This document shows, piece by piece, positions 1-7,262 of a DNA stretch of 19,728 nucleotides. The stretch spans positions 1 to 19,728 of the forward strand of contig DATEVB010000071.1 of the NCBI GenBank assembly GCA_035282865.1, written 5' to 3'. This DNA is from UBA4744 sp035282865. GTDB taxonomy: Bacteria; Actinomycetota; Acidimicrobiia; Spongiisociales; UBA4744. Each line of letters begins with the position of its first letter. Position 1 is the stretch's first letter. The notes under the pieces are model-generated. The model did not search any database and was not told the origin of the DNA. It saw only the letters and a program-made list of their open reading frames with translations. Position numbers and translations under genes: made by a program.

Positions 1-286
1 GATCAAGGGTAGCTTGATCGAGTGGGGTTCCACCCGCCGTGAAGAGAACCTTGTGGCTTTCCCCCACGGACTCGAGCGCATCGGCCAGCGGTTCGGCCAT
101 GAGCACCATCCCCGCCCCGCCCCCAAAGGGGGCATCGTCGACTTGCCGGTAGGCACCCTGACCGAAACTGCGCAAATCCACCAACACGATTTCCACCAGG
201 CCGGCTTCCCGGGCGCGCCCCACCACACTGACGGTCAGCGGCGTAGCGAAGAATTCTGGGAAGAGCGTAACGATCGAGATCTTCAT
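1..286 (-). CDS. trmD: tRNA (guanine-N1)-methyltransferase TrmD, N-terminal part (cut by window start)
   Basis: TrmD methylates G37 of tRNAs that have G36, using S-adenosylmethionine, and so prevents +1 frameshifting. Reading the reverse complement from the ATG at 286 gives an open frame of 95 codons that runs off the window. It starts MKISIVTLFPEFF, then VVGRAREAGLVEI, and near residues 51-64 has RQVDDAPFGGGAGM. That matches the TrmD signature RxVDDxPYGGGxGM, which lies in the N-terminal SPOUT domain. No strong Shine-Dalgarno is seen before the ATG. The gene is divergent from the next one, with only 55 bp between them, so it probably has its own promoter. Family knowledge: trmD normally follows rimM directly, but here rimM is about 12 kb away. 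Identity is confident; completeness cannot be judged. Confidence 0.93.
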   Translation of the reverse strand, partial: MKISIVTLFPEFFATPLTVSVVGRAREAGLVEIVLVDLRSFGQGAYRQVDDAPFGGGAGMVLMAEPLADALESVGESHKVLFTAGGTPLDQATLD

Positions 287-341
287 ATCGGAAAGAACCT
301 GTGATGGCTGGGTATAGGGTATCCTCGCTGGCGGAGGAACA

Positions 342-2213
342 GTGGGAGACAACGACTTCATCGCCGGCGATCCATGGGGATTGCCTATCGAGGATTCTGA
401 GGATGTCGAGATCGAGGTGGCACGCCCCGATGATGAAGAAGGGGCGCCACAGCCACAAAGCGATCTCGAAGCCGGCCCCGACGACGAAGAGGAGCCGGTT
501 TTCTCTGCCGAAGGCGAGACCGACTTCGAAGGCCAGGGCAGTCACCCTGCCGGGCCGGCCCCGGACGAACCAACCGGTGTCGAGGAACCCGAGGCCGGGT
601 CCGATGTCCGGTGGTCATCCGAAGAACCCGAACCCGTTGCCTCGGGTTACGAGGTAGCAGCTGAAGAAAACCCCGACCTGGACGAAGAAGAAGAGGGCAA
701 AGAAGAGGAATACACCTTCAGGGCCCCCTCGCGCACTCCGCTCTCCCAGATGATTGCCGCCGCCCAGATCGTGGTGAACTCCGTACAGGAGGAACAGCCC
801 GACGGGGCCCAGCAAGCCGACGAGGCCGACGATTCCGAACCCGACGATGCCGACCGTATGGTCGCCGATGAGGTGGCCGACCGGGGAGAACCTCCGACCA
901 CCGAGATCGACGAACCGTCAACACCGGTGTCCGCCCACATCCCTGACGATACGCCGGTCGGTGATGATGACCTGCCCAGCGAACCACCGTCGTGGATGAT
1001 CGTCGACGGGGGAACCGACCAAGAGCAAGCCGGGCCGTACCCTGCCGGAGATACCGCCGAACCGGCCGAGGTCTACGGGGCGGTTGATGATCAAACCTTC
1101 ACGCCCGACGACATCGAAGCTTCGATGGCGGGGCTGGCTACACCGGAACCTCCAGAGGCCCCCTTCGCCGAAGACCGGTTTGAGATGGCGGGTGAGGAAG
1201 AGCCGGAGACCAACCACGAATTCGGGGGCGTGGACATGAATTCGTCCCCCGCCGTGTACAGCGAGTTGCACAACCTGGCGGATCAAGACGAGCAGGCGGA
1301 GGCGCTGCTCCAAGAGGCTGCCGCCGCGTTCGGTCAGTCCGACGAGTCGGTTGAATCCGTTGCCGAAGAACTCCTTCCGACCCCGGAGGATATCGACCGC
1401 TTCGCCGATGCGCTCGCCGCCGAACTCGGAACCGACGAAACCACCATCGAACCAGTCGACGACGCACTCTCCACCGTGGACTACGAAGGCTTCATGGATG
1501 CGGATGCCGCGGCGCATCTCAGCGAGGGTGAGCTGAGTGAGGCCCTTGCCGGTCTGGCCGAAGCCTCGACCCACGGAGCCGAAAGCGCGGACGAGGACGG
1601 CGAGGAGGGAATCGCGCCGGCCGACTGGTGGGGTGGAGGACCCGAACCGGTAGTCGGGGTCGTCCCCATCGAAGAATTGTCGGACCAGGAAACAGTCCCA
1701 TTTGACGAGATCGCAGAGTCCGTCGACCAGGTCGCCGAGGAGCCGGACATCCTCACCGTGGAACCGGCCGAAGATGATCGGACGGAAGAGAGCGAAGAGT
1801 CGCCGGAGGCGGGCGCCGGAACCGAGCCTGCGGAACAACCAGCGGTCGTGATCGATTCTACGGTCGCATGGGGCACCGGCTACCGCCAGGCTCACGAGGG
1901 GTGGGTCGAGGACGACGAGGGTCGTTCAAACTGGCGGCCCATCGTGACAAGCGGGGAATCGGTGGCCGGTTGGGATATCGACATCTACCTGGGCCTGGTG
2001 TCGGGCGATGTGACGATCGATCCGGGGTCGGCCCAGACGGTCGCCCGGGAAGTGGGTACGGCCCGCGAGTCGGCGGTGCGCCGCATGCTCGACGAGGCGC
2101 TGGCGCGGGGTGCGCATGCGGTGGTTGGCGTGACATTCTCCATCCAGGACATCGCCGGGACGGTGCTGGTCACCGCCTCAGGTGTGGCGGTGACGCTCAG
2201 AACCCCTGCCTGA
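342..2213 (+). CDS. Long acidic, probably disordered protein with C-terminal YbjQ/DUF74-like domain
   Basis: A 623-residue protein starting at GTG, with GGAGG at 333-337 four bases upstream. Residues 1 to about 500 are extremely rich in Glu, Asp, Pro, Ala and Gly, with runs such as DEEEEGKEEEYTF and almost no Lys or Cys. That is typical of an intrinsically disordered region. A short conserved-looking segment near 130-148 (RTPLSQMIAAAQIVVNSV) may form an amphipathic helix. Residues of about 531-623 resemble the YbjQ/DUF74 fold: YLGLVSGDV, then a helix with RRMLDEALARGAHAVVGV, then VLVTASGVAV. YbjQ proteins are usually only about 100-110 residues, form small oligomers and have no firmly established function despite the heavy-metal-binding label. 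There is no signal peptide or membrane segment, so it is probably cytoplasmic. Its role is unknown. Confidence 0.85.
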   Translation: MGDNDFIAGDPWGLPIEDSEDVEIEVARPDDEEGAPQPQSDLEAGPDDEEEPVFSAEGETDFEGQGSHPAGPAPDEPTGVEEPEAGSDVRWSSEEPEPVASGYEVAAEENPDLDEEEEGKEEEYTFRAPSRTPLSQMIAAAQIVVNSVQEEQPDGAQQADEADDSEPDDADRMVADEVADRGEPPTTEIDEPSTPVSAHIPDDTPVGDDDLPSEPPSWMIVDGGTDQEQAGPYPAGDTAEPAEVYGAVDDQTFTPDDIEASMAGLATPEPPEAPFAEDRFEMAGEEEPETNHEFGGVDMNSSPAVYSELHNLADQDEQAEALLQEAAAAFGQSDESVESVAEELLPTPEDIDRFADALAAELGTDETTIEPVDDALSTVDYEGFMDADAAAHLSEGELSEALAGLAEASTHGAESADEDGEEGIAPADWWGGGPEPVVGVVPIEELSDQETVPFDEIAESVDQVAEEPDILTVEPAEDDRTEESEESPEAGAGTEPAEQPAVVIDSTVAWGTGYRQAHEGWVEDDEGRSNWRPIVTSGESVAGWDIDIYLGLVSGDVTIDPGSAQTVAREVGTARESAVRRMLDEALARGAHAVVGVTFSIQDIAGTVLVTASGVAVTLRTPA

Positions 2214-2229
2214 TCAGTCATCAGTCACC

Positions 2230-2302
2230 AGCCGCAACCGGCTTCTGGCTGGAAGGGCGGCCCAAGGCCGACCGACCGACAACCGACCAGCGTGGCCTGG
2301 TC
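2230..2302. terminator. Pair of short stem-loops between convergent genes, possible bidirectional terminator
   Basis: This lies in the 87-bp gap between the stop of the acidic YbjQ-fusion gene (2213) and the stop of the convergent DUF4097 gene (2301). The first stem is AGCCG/CGGCT (2230-2234 with 2239-2243), which can alternatively sit inside an outer CCAGCC/GGCTGG pairing. The second is GACCAG/CTGGTC (2285-2290 with 2297-2302) and touches the DUF4097 stop codon. Neither has a T-run, so intrinsic termination is only a suggestion from position. Confidence 0.35.
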
Positions 2303-3095
2303 ACCCGGGTTCGAGTTCGCGCCTCTGACGGACCGTCTCAACCAGCTCAAAGTCGCCGGACACCGACTTGAAAGAAATCCTGATGGCGGGTTTGTCACCA
2401 ACATCGACAGGGGATGGGTTCGAGGGAAGCCGCAGATTTCCAGTGAGGGTCTGCAAATCGACATCGACGCGTTGCCCCCGGGCCATTCCCACGCGCAAGT
2501 CGCCCGACACCGTCTTGCCGCGAAGATCACCTCCGCAGAATTCATCGATGTGTACGTCGCCCGATGCCGACTTGGCGGCCAGGTCGCCCTTGGCAAGCCC
2601 AACAACGACTTCACCGGACGCAGTCGAACAGGTTGCATCACCGGCGATGACGCCGACCGTCACATCTCCCGACGCCGACGTGGCACGGAGCCTTCCAGCT
2701 ACCTCGTCGATCTCCACGTCGCCCGACGCGCTCTTGACGTTGACATCACCACCGATCCGGCGGGCCCGAACATCTCCGGAAGCCACGCTCACCTGAAGAT
2801 CGGTAACGTCGACTTCGATGGTCAGGTCCGTCGAGGCCAGAGAAGCCTCCAGATCGATGCCGGCCGGGGCACGGACGGTCATGTCGAACGCACCTGCCGA
2901 CCAGCGGCCGGTCTCTTGACGGATCACAACCTTATCGCCGATCTGCTCGACGATCACCATCTCGGGTTTGCTGCCGCGAATGGTGACCTCGATCGTCCCG
3001 GGCGCCCCCGGTACAACTCGCACATCTCCTGTAGCCAGCCTCAGCTCGAGTCGCGGGCGTTGGCCAACCGAAAACGCCTCCCTGCGTTCACTCAC
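2301..3095 (-). CDS. DUF4097-type beta-solenoid repeat protein
   Basis: A 264-residue protein dominated by repeats of the form xSASGDVxVxxxxGxxx. SGD/SGE cores begin at residues 106, 124, 142, 160, 178 and 197, a period of 18 residues, with looser copies at 23 (TGDV), 218 and 246. Alternating hydrophobic residues and a Gly/Asp turn in each unit indicate a right-handed beta-solenoid, as in the DUF4097 (putative adhesin) family. Unlike many family members it has no signal peptide, lipobox or transmembrane helix, so it is predicted to be cytoplasmic. The ATG overlaps the stop of the upstream RHH gene (ATGA at 3092-3095), so the two are almost certainly co-translated. The biochemical role of the family is unknown. 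Confidence 0.85.
   Translation of the reverse strand: MSERREAFSVGQRPRLELRLATGDVRVVPGAPGTIEVTIRGSKPEMVIVEQIGDKVVIRQETGRWSAGAFDMTVRAPAGIDLEASLASTDLTIEVDVTDLQVSVASGDVRARRIGGDVNVKSASGDVEIDEVAGRLRATSASGDVTVGVIAGDATCSTASGEVVVGLAKGDLAAKSASGDVHIDEFCGGDLRGKTVSGDLRVGMARGQRVDVDLQTLTGNLRLPSNPSPVDVGDKPAIRISFKSVSGDFELVETVRQRRELEPG
2508..2780 (-). repeat. Five tandem repeat units (54 bp, last 57 bp) coding SASGDV solenoid rungs
   Basis: These are coding repeats inside the DUF4097 gene: residues 106-123, 124-141, 142-159, 160-177 and 178-196, each opening with SGD or SGE. The first four units are exactly 18 codons long and the fifth is 19. The protein repeat is clear. The DNA copies have diverged, which argues for an old array and not a recent expansion. 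Confidence 0.8.
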
Positions 3096-3541
3096 AACTC
3101 CACCGTCCCCGTGACGCGCCGGCCCGGAAGTCGGGCAGATGTCCTGGCCCTGGAGGAAAGCGCCTTGACCACCCAGCCGTTGACCGAGTCACCGGTCAAT
3201 CCGGCCGCCTCTTCGACGAGTTCCTTGATCCGAGCCGGCAGCCGCAAAGTGAGCCGCGCCTCGTAGCCTTCGGTTGTGATCACCGGCTCGCGGTCAGGAG
3301 TTCCGAGTCGCAAGGATGGCTCTCCATCCGACAGAACGACTTCGACCCGCTGGTCGCCAAGTTGTGCTTCGACCTCCTCCGCAGCCTGTTGGGCGAGATC
3401 GAGCGCCGCTTGCTGAAGGGCGGGCTCCAGCACCGTCAGGATTGCCCGGGCGGCGTTTTCCACCGCAGGGTCGTTGCCGGCCAGCATCACCTGGTTGGCG
3501 ACCGCCGCCTCGAGATGGGCCAGCACACCCGTCGTATTCAT
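3092..3541 (-). CDS. Ribbon-helix-helix (Arc/HicB-like) DNA-binding protein, probable regulator
   Basis: A 149-residue protein. Residues 1-60 are Ala-rich and helical. Residues 94-131 look like a ribbon-helix-helix fold: the strand YEARLTLRLP, a helix IKELVEEAAG, a GDSVN turn, and a second helix GWVVKALSS. This is the arrangement seen in Arc/HicB-like RHH domains (compare the S-x-N-x-W-x-x-x-A-L helix start). RHH proteins bind DNA as dimers through the paired strands, often on short tandem or inverted repeats. A strong AGGAGG (3547-3552) precedes the ATG, and a matching repeat cluster lies just upstream at 3558-3587. The stop overlaps the DUF4097 start. Inference: an autoregulator of this two-gene unit. 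The long N-terminal region is unassigned, and no toxin-like partner is visible. Confidence 0.75.
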   Translation of the reverse strand: MNTTGVLAHLEAAVANQVMLAGNDPAVENAARAILTVLEPALQQAALDLAQQAAEEVEAQLGDQRVEVVLSDGEPSLRLGTPDREPVITTEGYEARLTLRLPARIKELVEEAAGLTGDSVNGWVVKALSSRARTSARLPGRRVTGTVEL

Positions 3542-3557
3542 CTTGACCTCCTGAAAC

Positions 3558-3587
3558 TGACATCGTCATGATGTCACATTGATGTCA
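3558..3587 (-). promoter_or_regulatory. Operator-like cluster: two direct and one inverted TGACATC half-sites
   Basis: Read toward the RHH gene, TGACATCA occurs at 3587-3580 and again at 3576-3569, exactly 11 bp (about one helical turn) apart. GATGTCA, the inverted half-site, follows at 3564-3558. The cluster ends six bases before the Shine-Dalgarno of the gene, where a promoter would sit. A CTGACA element (3588-3583) could serve as a -35 box, but no convincing -10 is seen. Spacing and position fit a binding site for the RHH protein encoded immediately downstream; binding itself is inference. Confidence 0.6.
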
Positions 3588-3606
3588 GAAAGACAAGACC
3601 GGCCAC

Positions 3607-4242
3607 CTATATCAGCTTCCGGTTGTGCGCCCAGATCGTCAGCTCGTACCGGCTGGACAACTGCAGTTTGCGCAGCACATTTGAAACATGCGTCTCTACC
3701 GTCTTGACCGAGATGAAAAGCCGCTCGGCGATCTCCCGGTAGGTGTACGCACGGGCCAGATGCTGCAAAACCTCGCGTTCACGTTTGGTCAATTGATCGA
3801 GATCCGGATCGACTTCGGAAACGGGAATCGAAGAAAAGGCCTCGAGCACAAACCCGGCCAGCTGTGGCGAAAACACCGCCCGGCCTTCCGCCACTCTGGC
3901 GATGGCCGAGACGAGGTCCTCAGCCGAAATGGTCTTCGTGACGTAGCCACGGGCCCCCGCCCTCACGATGGCCACAACGTCCTCCGCCGCGTCGGATGCG
4001 GACAATGCCAGAAACTCGATGTCTGGGTTCCGTTCCTTGACCCCCTCGATCACCGCCTTCCCTCCCCCGGCGGGCATATGGACGTCCAGCAGTACTACGT
4101 CGGGAGTCCGCTCGTTGATCATCTCGACGGCGGCCTCGACCTGAGAGGCTTCGCCCACTACGTCGACCCGGCCCCCCAGCTCGGCCCGAACCCCCGACCG
4201 AAACAGGTCATGGTCGTCGACGATAAACACCCGGACCGTCAT
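3607..4242 (-). CDS. NarL/FixJ-family response regulator with LuxR-type HTH
   Basis: A 211-residue two-domain regulator. The receiver domain (about 1-120) has the acidic pair D9-D10, the phospho-acceptor D53 in VVLLDVHMP, and a Lys in the VTKTI stretch. The C-terminal LuxR/GerE domain (about 145-205) has LTKREREVLQHLA followed by YREIAERLFISVKTVETHVSNV, the standard recognition helix. Its ATG overlaps the stop of the histidine kinase gene (ATGA at 4239-4242), so kinase and regulator form a coupled cognate pair. The regulated genes are not indicated. The protein is full length for the family. Confidence 0.95.
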   Translation of the reverse strand: MTVRVFIVDDHDLFRSGVRAELGGRVDVVGEASQVEAAVEMINERTPDVVLLDVHMPAGGGKAVIEGVKERNPDIEFLALSASDAAEDVVAIVRAGARGYVTKTISAEDLVSAIARVAEGRAVFSPQLAGFVLEAFSSIPVSEVDPDLDQLTKREREVLQHLARAYTYREIAERLFISVKTVETHVSNVLRKLQLSSRYELTIWAHNRKLI

Positions 4243-5363
4243 CGTTCGAGCACCAGCTCGACCTCTGTTCCTCCCCCGATCGTGGTGCGCACCGAAGCGC
4301 GCCCCCCGCTCCGTTCGAGCCTGTTGATGATCGACTCCCGGATCCCCTGCCGGTCCGCCGGTACCCTGCTGTAATCGAAACCCTGCCCGCGATCACGAAC
4401 GAACACCGTGACGCGATCGGGCACGGCTTCAGCGTACACAGCGACGCGGCCGGCCCCGGAGTGTTTCGCCGCATTGACGACGGCCTCGCGGGCCGCTTGC
4501 ACGAGGGATTCCGTCGACTCGTCACCCCCGGCGTCTCCAACGGTGACGAGATCGACCACCACCTGGTGAGCGTCCTCCACCTGGGCGCACATCGTGCGCA
4601 TTTGCTCTCCGAAGGTCCTCCGAGTGCGCCCGGGCTCAGGCCCGTACAGCCAAGCCCGCAGTTCCCGCTCCTGGCGGCGGGCCAGCGAGGCAACTTCCGA
4701 TTCATTGGCGCTGTTCCGTTGAATCAACGCCAGGGTCTGTAGCACCGAGTCGTGCAGGTGAGCTGCCATCTCGGCTCTCTCTTCGGCTCGCACCCGCTCG
4801 GCTTGTTCCCTTGCCAGGGCTGCTTCCGCCTTCCTTCTCGTCCGGTCGGCTTCCCTGAGCACGCCGACCGCCCATCCGGCTACCGCCCCGGCGAACAGGT
4901 AGACGAGGACCGCTGCCGAGGAAGCGGTGGGATCGGCGGGGCCGACCAGCCTGGATAGCTGGACTGCTCCCATGGCAACCGCCGCCGCCAACCCCCCCAC
5001 CATGCCCCGGCCGTAAGCGGCCAGGAACACGGGGGACATCGGGTAGCCCCCGTAGAAGTTTCCGCTCCCGGCCACATCGGGTGCCAACAGGGTCCAGGCT
5101 GCGACCGCGGTATCGACAGCCAACAAGGCCCAGGAGCGTATTAGGTGCGGGGACCACACATGAAATGCGATGGTGGCCGTAGCCCAGCCGACGGCCAAGA
5201 CCATGGTCGCCACCACCACCCCGGGACGAGCCGTCCCGTCTGAGCGGGCGATCGAGATCACCCCGAGGATGACCAACCACGCGGCCGACACCGCCCGGTA
5301 CCCCACTACGACACGACGCAGGGTTCGATCGGCGTCTGATGTGCCCTCGTCCACCGGATCCAT
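4239..5363 (-). CDS. Membrane sensor histidine kinase (HisKA_3, DesK/NarL-partner type)
   Basis: A 374-residue kinase. The N-terminal half has about five hydrophobic segments (roughly residues 18-38, 48-66, 76-94, 110-138 and 148-168) with no large extracellular loop, suggesting that the membrane domain itself senses. A charged coiled coil (about 170-200) leads to the phosphorylation box AHLHDSVLQTLALIQRN, with H204 as the probable phosphorylated residue. The ATPase domain has an N-box (AAREAVVNAAKHSG, N298) and a G-box (RDRGQGFD, D324/G326/G328). It partners the overlapping NarL-type regulator downstream. Only 29 bp separate it from the upstream thiolase stop, so the three genes may be co-transcribed. 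The signal is unknown. Confidence 0.93.
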   Translation of the reverse strand: MDPVDEGTSDADRTLRRVVVGYRAVSAAWLVILGVISIARSDGTARPGVVVATMVLAVGWATATIAFHVWSPHLIRSWALLAVDTAVAAWTLLAPDVAGSGNFYGGYPMSPVFLAAYGRGMVGGLAAAVAMGAVQLSRLVGPADPTASSAAVLVYLFAGAVAGWAVGVLREADRTRRKAEAALAREQAERVRAEERAEMAAHLHDSVLQTLALIQRNSANESEVASLARRQERELRAWLYGPEPGRTRRTFGEQMRTMCAQVEDAHQVVVDLVTVGDAGGDESTESLVQAAREAVVNAAKHSGAGRVAVYAEAVPDRVTVFVRDRGQGFDYSRVPADRQGIRESIINRLERSGGRASVRTTIGGGTEVELVLER

Positions 5364-5392
5364 CGCGGCAGGCTACCGGCCGCTGGCGGGCA

Positions 5393-6559
5393 TCAGTTGA
5401 GCCTCTCGATGATCATCGCCATTCCCTGACCTCCGCCGACACACATCGTCTCCAGACCAATTGTGCGGTCTCCCGTTTGTAGCCCGTTCAGCAAGGTCGT
5501 CATGATGCGAGCGCCGGTCATTCCGAAAGGATGCCCGAGGGCAATCGCTCCCCCGTGTGGATTGAGCTGATTGTCGACATCGATGCCCAACACGTCGACC
5601 ACCGGCAACACCTGGGCGGCGAACGCCTCATTGAGTTCGACGATGTCCATGTCCCCGATCTTCATACCGGTCATCGCCAGGACGTTGCGGACGGCGTCGA
5701 TGGGACCAACCCCCATGATCTCCGGCGCAAGCGCCGATACCGAGGAAGCAACGATCCGCGCCAGCGGTCTTATCCCGAGGGCTGCGGCCCGCTCCTCGGC
5801 CATTACGATCACCGCCGCGGCGCCGTCGTTGAGAGGGCAGGCGTTCCCGGCAGTTACCACACCGTCCGGTTTGAAGGCGGGCGGCAGGGTCGCCAGCTTT
5901 TCGAGCGTGGTTCCGGGTCGTGGCCCGTCGTCGCGGGCCACCACAGTCCCGTCGTCGAGTGGATACGGGACGATCTCTCTCTCGAAAAAACCGTCGGCCT
6001 GCGCCCCGACTGCCCGATCCTGGGACAGCTTGGCGAACTCGTCCATCCGCTCCCGGCTCACTCCGAATCTGGCAGCGACGTTTTCGGCTGTCATCCCCAT
6101 CGGGATGTACACATGGTTGATGAAGTCGTCTCGACTCTCATCCATGAAGCGCGGGTTGAAGTCCTCGGGATCGAACCCCTTGTTCATGGTGCGAGTCACG
6201 CTCTCCACCCCGGCTGCCACGAACGCGTCGCCCTCTCCCGCTTTGATGGCATGAAAGGCCATGCGAATGGTTTGCAGTGACGACGCACAAAACCGATTGA
6301 CTGTTGTCCCGGGAACCGTGTCCGGGAGCCCGGCCAGGAGCGCCGCGTTGCGGCCGACGTTGTAACCCTGCTCATGGTGGGTGAGACCGCATCCCACCAT
6401 CACGTCGTCGACGGCGCTCGGATCAAGTTGAGGAACCTTGTCGAGCACCGCTTTGATTACGAACCCGGCCATATCGTCGGGGCGCACGTCGATCAGGGAG
6501 CCCTTGTACGCTCGCCCGATCGGAGAGCGGCCGGTAGCGACTATGACTGCCTCTGTCAC
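5393..6559 (-). CDS. Thiolase (acetyl-CoA C-acyltransferase)
   Basis: A 388-residue thiolase, normal length for the family. These enzymes cleave 3-ketoacyl-CoA with CoA in beta-oxidation, or condense acetyl-CoA in the reverse direction. The active site is complete: the nucleophile C91 in NRFCASSLQ, H343 in GHPFGMTGARI, and the second cysteine C373 in CVGGGQGMA. The start is GTG (6557-6559), supported by GAGGAGG at 6565-6571 on the minus strand. No 3-hydroxyacyl-CoA dehydrogenase/hydratase partner lies next to it, so the pathway (degradative or acetoacetyl-CoA forming) cannot be assigned from context. It precedes a histidine kinase gene by 29 bp. Confidence 0.94.
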   Translation of the reverse strand: MTEAVIVATGRSPIGRAYKGSLIDVRPDDMAGFVIKAVLDKVPQLDPSAVDDVMVGCGLTHHEQGYNVGRNAALLAGLPDTVPGTTVNRFCASSLQTIRMAFHAIKAGEGDAFVAAGVESVTRTMNKGFDPEDFNPRFMDESRDDFINHVYIPMGMTAENVAARFGVSRERMDEFAKLSQDRAVGAQADGFFEREIVPYPLDDGTVVARDDGPRPGTTLEKLATLPPAFKPDGVVTAGNACPLNDGAAAVIVMAEERAAALGIRPLARIVASSVSALAPEIMGVGPIDAVRNVLAMTGMKIGDMDIVELNEAFAAQVLPVVDVLGIDVDNQLNPHGGAIALGHPFGMTGARIMTTLLNGLQTGDRTIGLETMCVGGGQGMAMIIERLN

Positions 6560-6760
6560 GATTGCCTCCTCGGCATGGCGTCATGGCAAGGCTACCCGTC
6601 CCGCTGCGCCGACCCGACCGGAACCAGTCGTTGGAGCAAGGCCGACGCACGTAGACGACCTCACCCGGTACCTCTCGCTGGCCGGGAACCGCCCTACGAG
6701 GCTGCGCCCAGCTCCTCTCCGTTGCATTCGGCCGACCATGGCGCCGCCGAGAACGCCGTT

Positions 6761-6797
6761 GGTCACTTGGAGTGACCGGCCGGGTGAGCACACCCGG
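6761..6797 (-). terminator. Two tandem 7-bp stem-loops downstream of the single-domain response regulator
   Basis: GGTCACT/AGTGACC (6761-6767 with 6771-6777, 3-nt loop) and CCGGGTG/CACCCGG (6780-6786 with 6791-6797, 4-nt loop) lie 10 bp beyond the regulator's stop, inside the 247-bp gap before the thiolase gene. Both stems are perfect but lack a U-tract. Position supports a transcript end or an RNA-stabilising structure. Nothing else recognisable was seen in 6560-6806. Confidence 0.45.
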
Positions 6798-6806
6798 GCG
6801 GATCAG

Positions 6807-7220
6807 TCAAGTAGTCGGGTTACCGTTTCGCATCGCGAGTGCCTCGCGCCGCTGCTTGATCAATGCCCGGACCACCTCTCGGAGATCGTTGGGCCGGAAG
6901 GGCTTCGTCATGAACACGTCGGCCCCGGCGTTGGCTGCCTTCATCAGGTTCTCATCCCCGACGTGTGCCGTCAGAATCAGCACCGGTATGGCTATGGTCT
7001 GGGGGTCTGAGCGAAGCCGCTCGAGGACCTGCCATCCGTCCAGCTTTGGTAGTGCGATGTCGAGGACGATCAACTCGATAGATTCGTCGTGGGCAGCCTC
7101 TAGCCCGGAAGACCCGTCGGCCCGGACCAGGGTCTCGAAGCCGAGCGGACGCAGTGTCACTTCCATCAGACGCGAATTGGAGGGCTCGTCTTCAATCAGC
7201 AGGATCTTGCCGGGAGTCAT
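6807..7220 (-). CDS. Stand-alone receiver-domain response regulator (CheY-like)
   Basis: A 137-residue protein consisting only of a receiver domain. It has E10-D11 in LLIEDEPSN, the phospho-acceptor D54 in IVLDIALPKLDG, a Thr in LILTAHVG, and a Lys in MTKPFRPNDL. There is no output domain, so it must act through a partner protein or as a phospho-relay intermediate. It starts 42 bp after cofH on the same strand and may be transcribed with the F420 genes. No clear Shine-Dalgarno precedes the ATG. Such regulators next to FO synthase genes are not something I recognise as a standard pairing, so any functional link is conjecture. Confidence 0.93.
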   Translation of the reverse strand: MTPGKILLIEDEPSNSRLMEVTLRPLGFETLVRADGSSGLEAAHDESIELIVLDIALPKLDGWQVLERLRSDPQTIAIPVLILTAHVGDENLMKAANAGADVFMTKPFRPNDLREVVRALIKQRREALAMRNGNPTT

Positions 7221-7262
7221 GCATACCGCATCGGCAGATGCCGGGCTGAGCTTGAGATCGAC

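Noticed and set aside
3..545. A 180-codon minus-strand frame covering the trmD region and the start of the acidic gene
   Set aside because: It is in a different frame from the clear TrmD sequence that starts at 286 and shows no recognisable protein.
918..1895. A 325-codon frame antisense to the acidic YbjQ-fusion gene
   Set aside because: It arises from the biased Glu/Asp/Pro codons of the plus-strand gene; its Arg/Gly/Phe-rich product has no domain, and the plus frame has the ribosome site and domain match.
2268..2288. A short ACCG tandem repeat in the gap after the acidic gene
   Set aside because: Only a few four-base units in G+C-rich DNA; too short to call a functional repeat.
2292..3266. 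A 324-codon plus-strand frame opposite DUF4097 and the RHH gene
   Set aside because: The minus-strand frames show clear solenoid repeats and RHH features and are coupled; the plus frame is a shadow.
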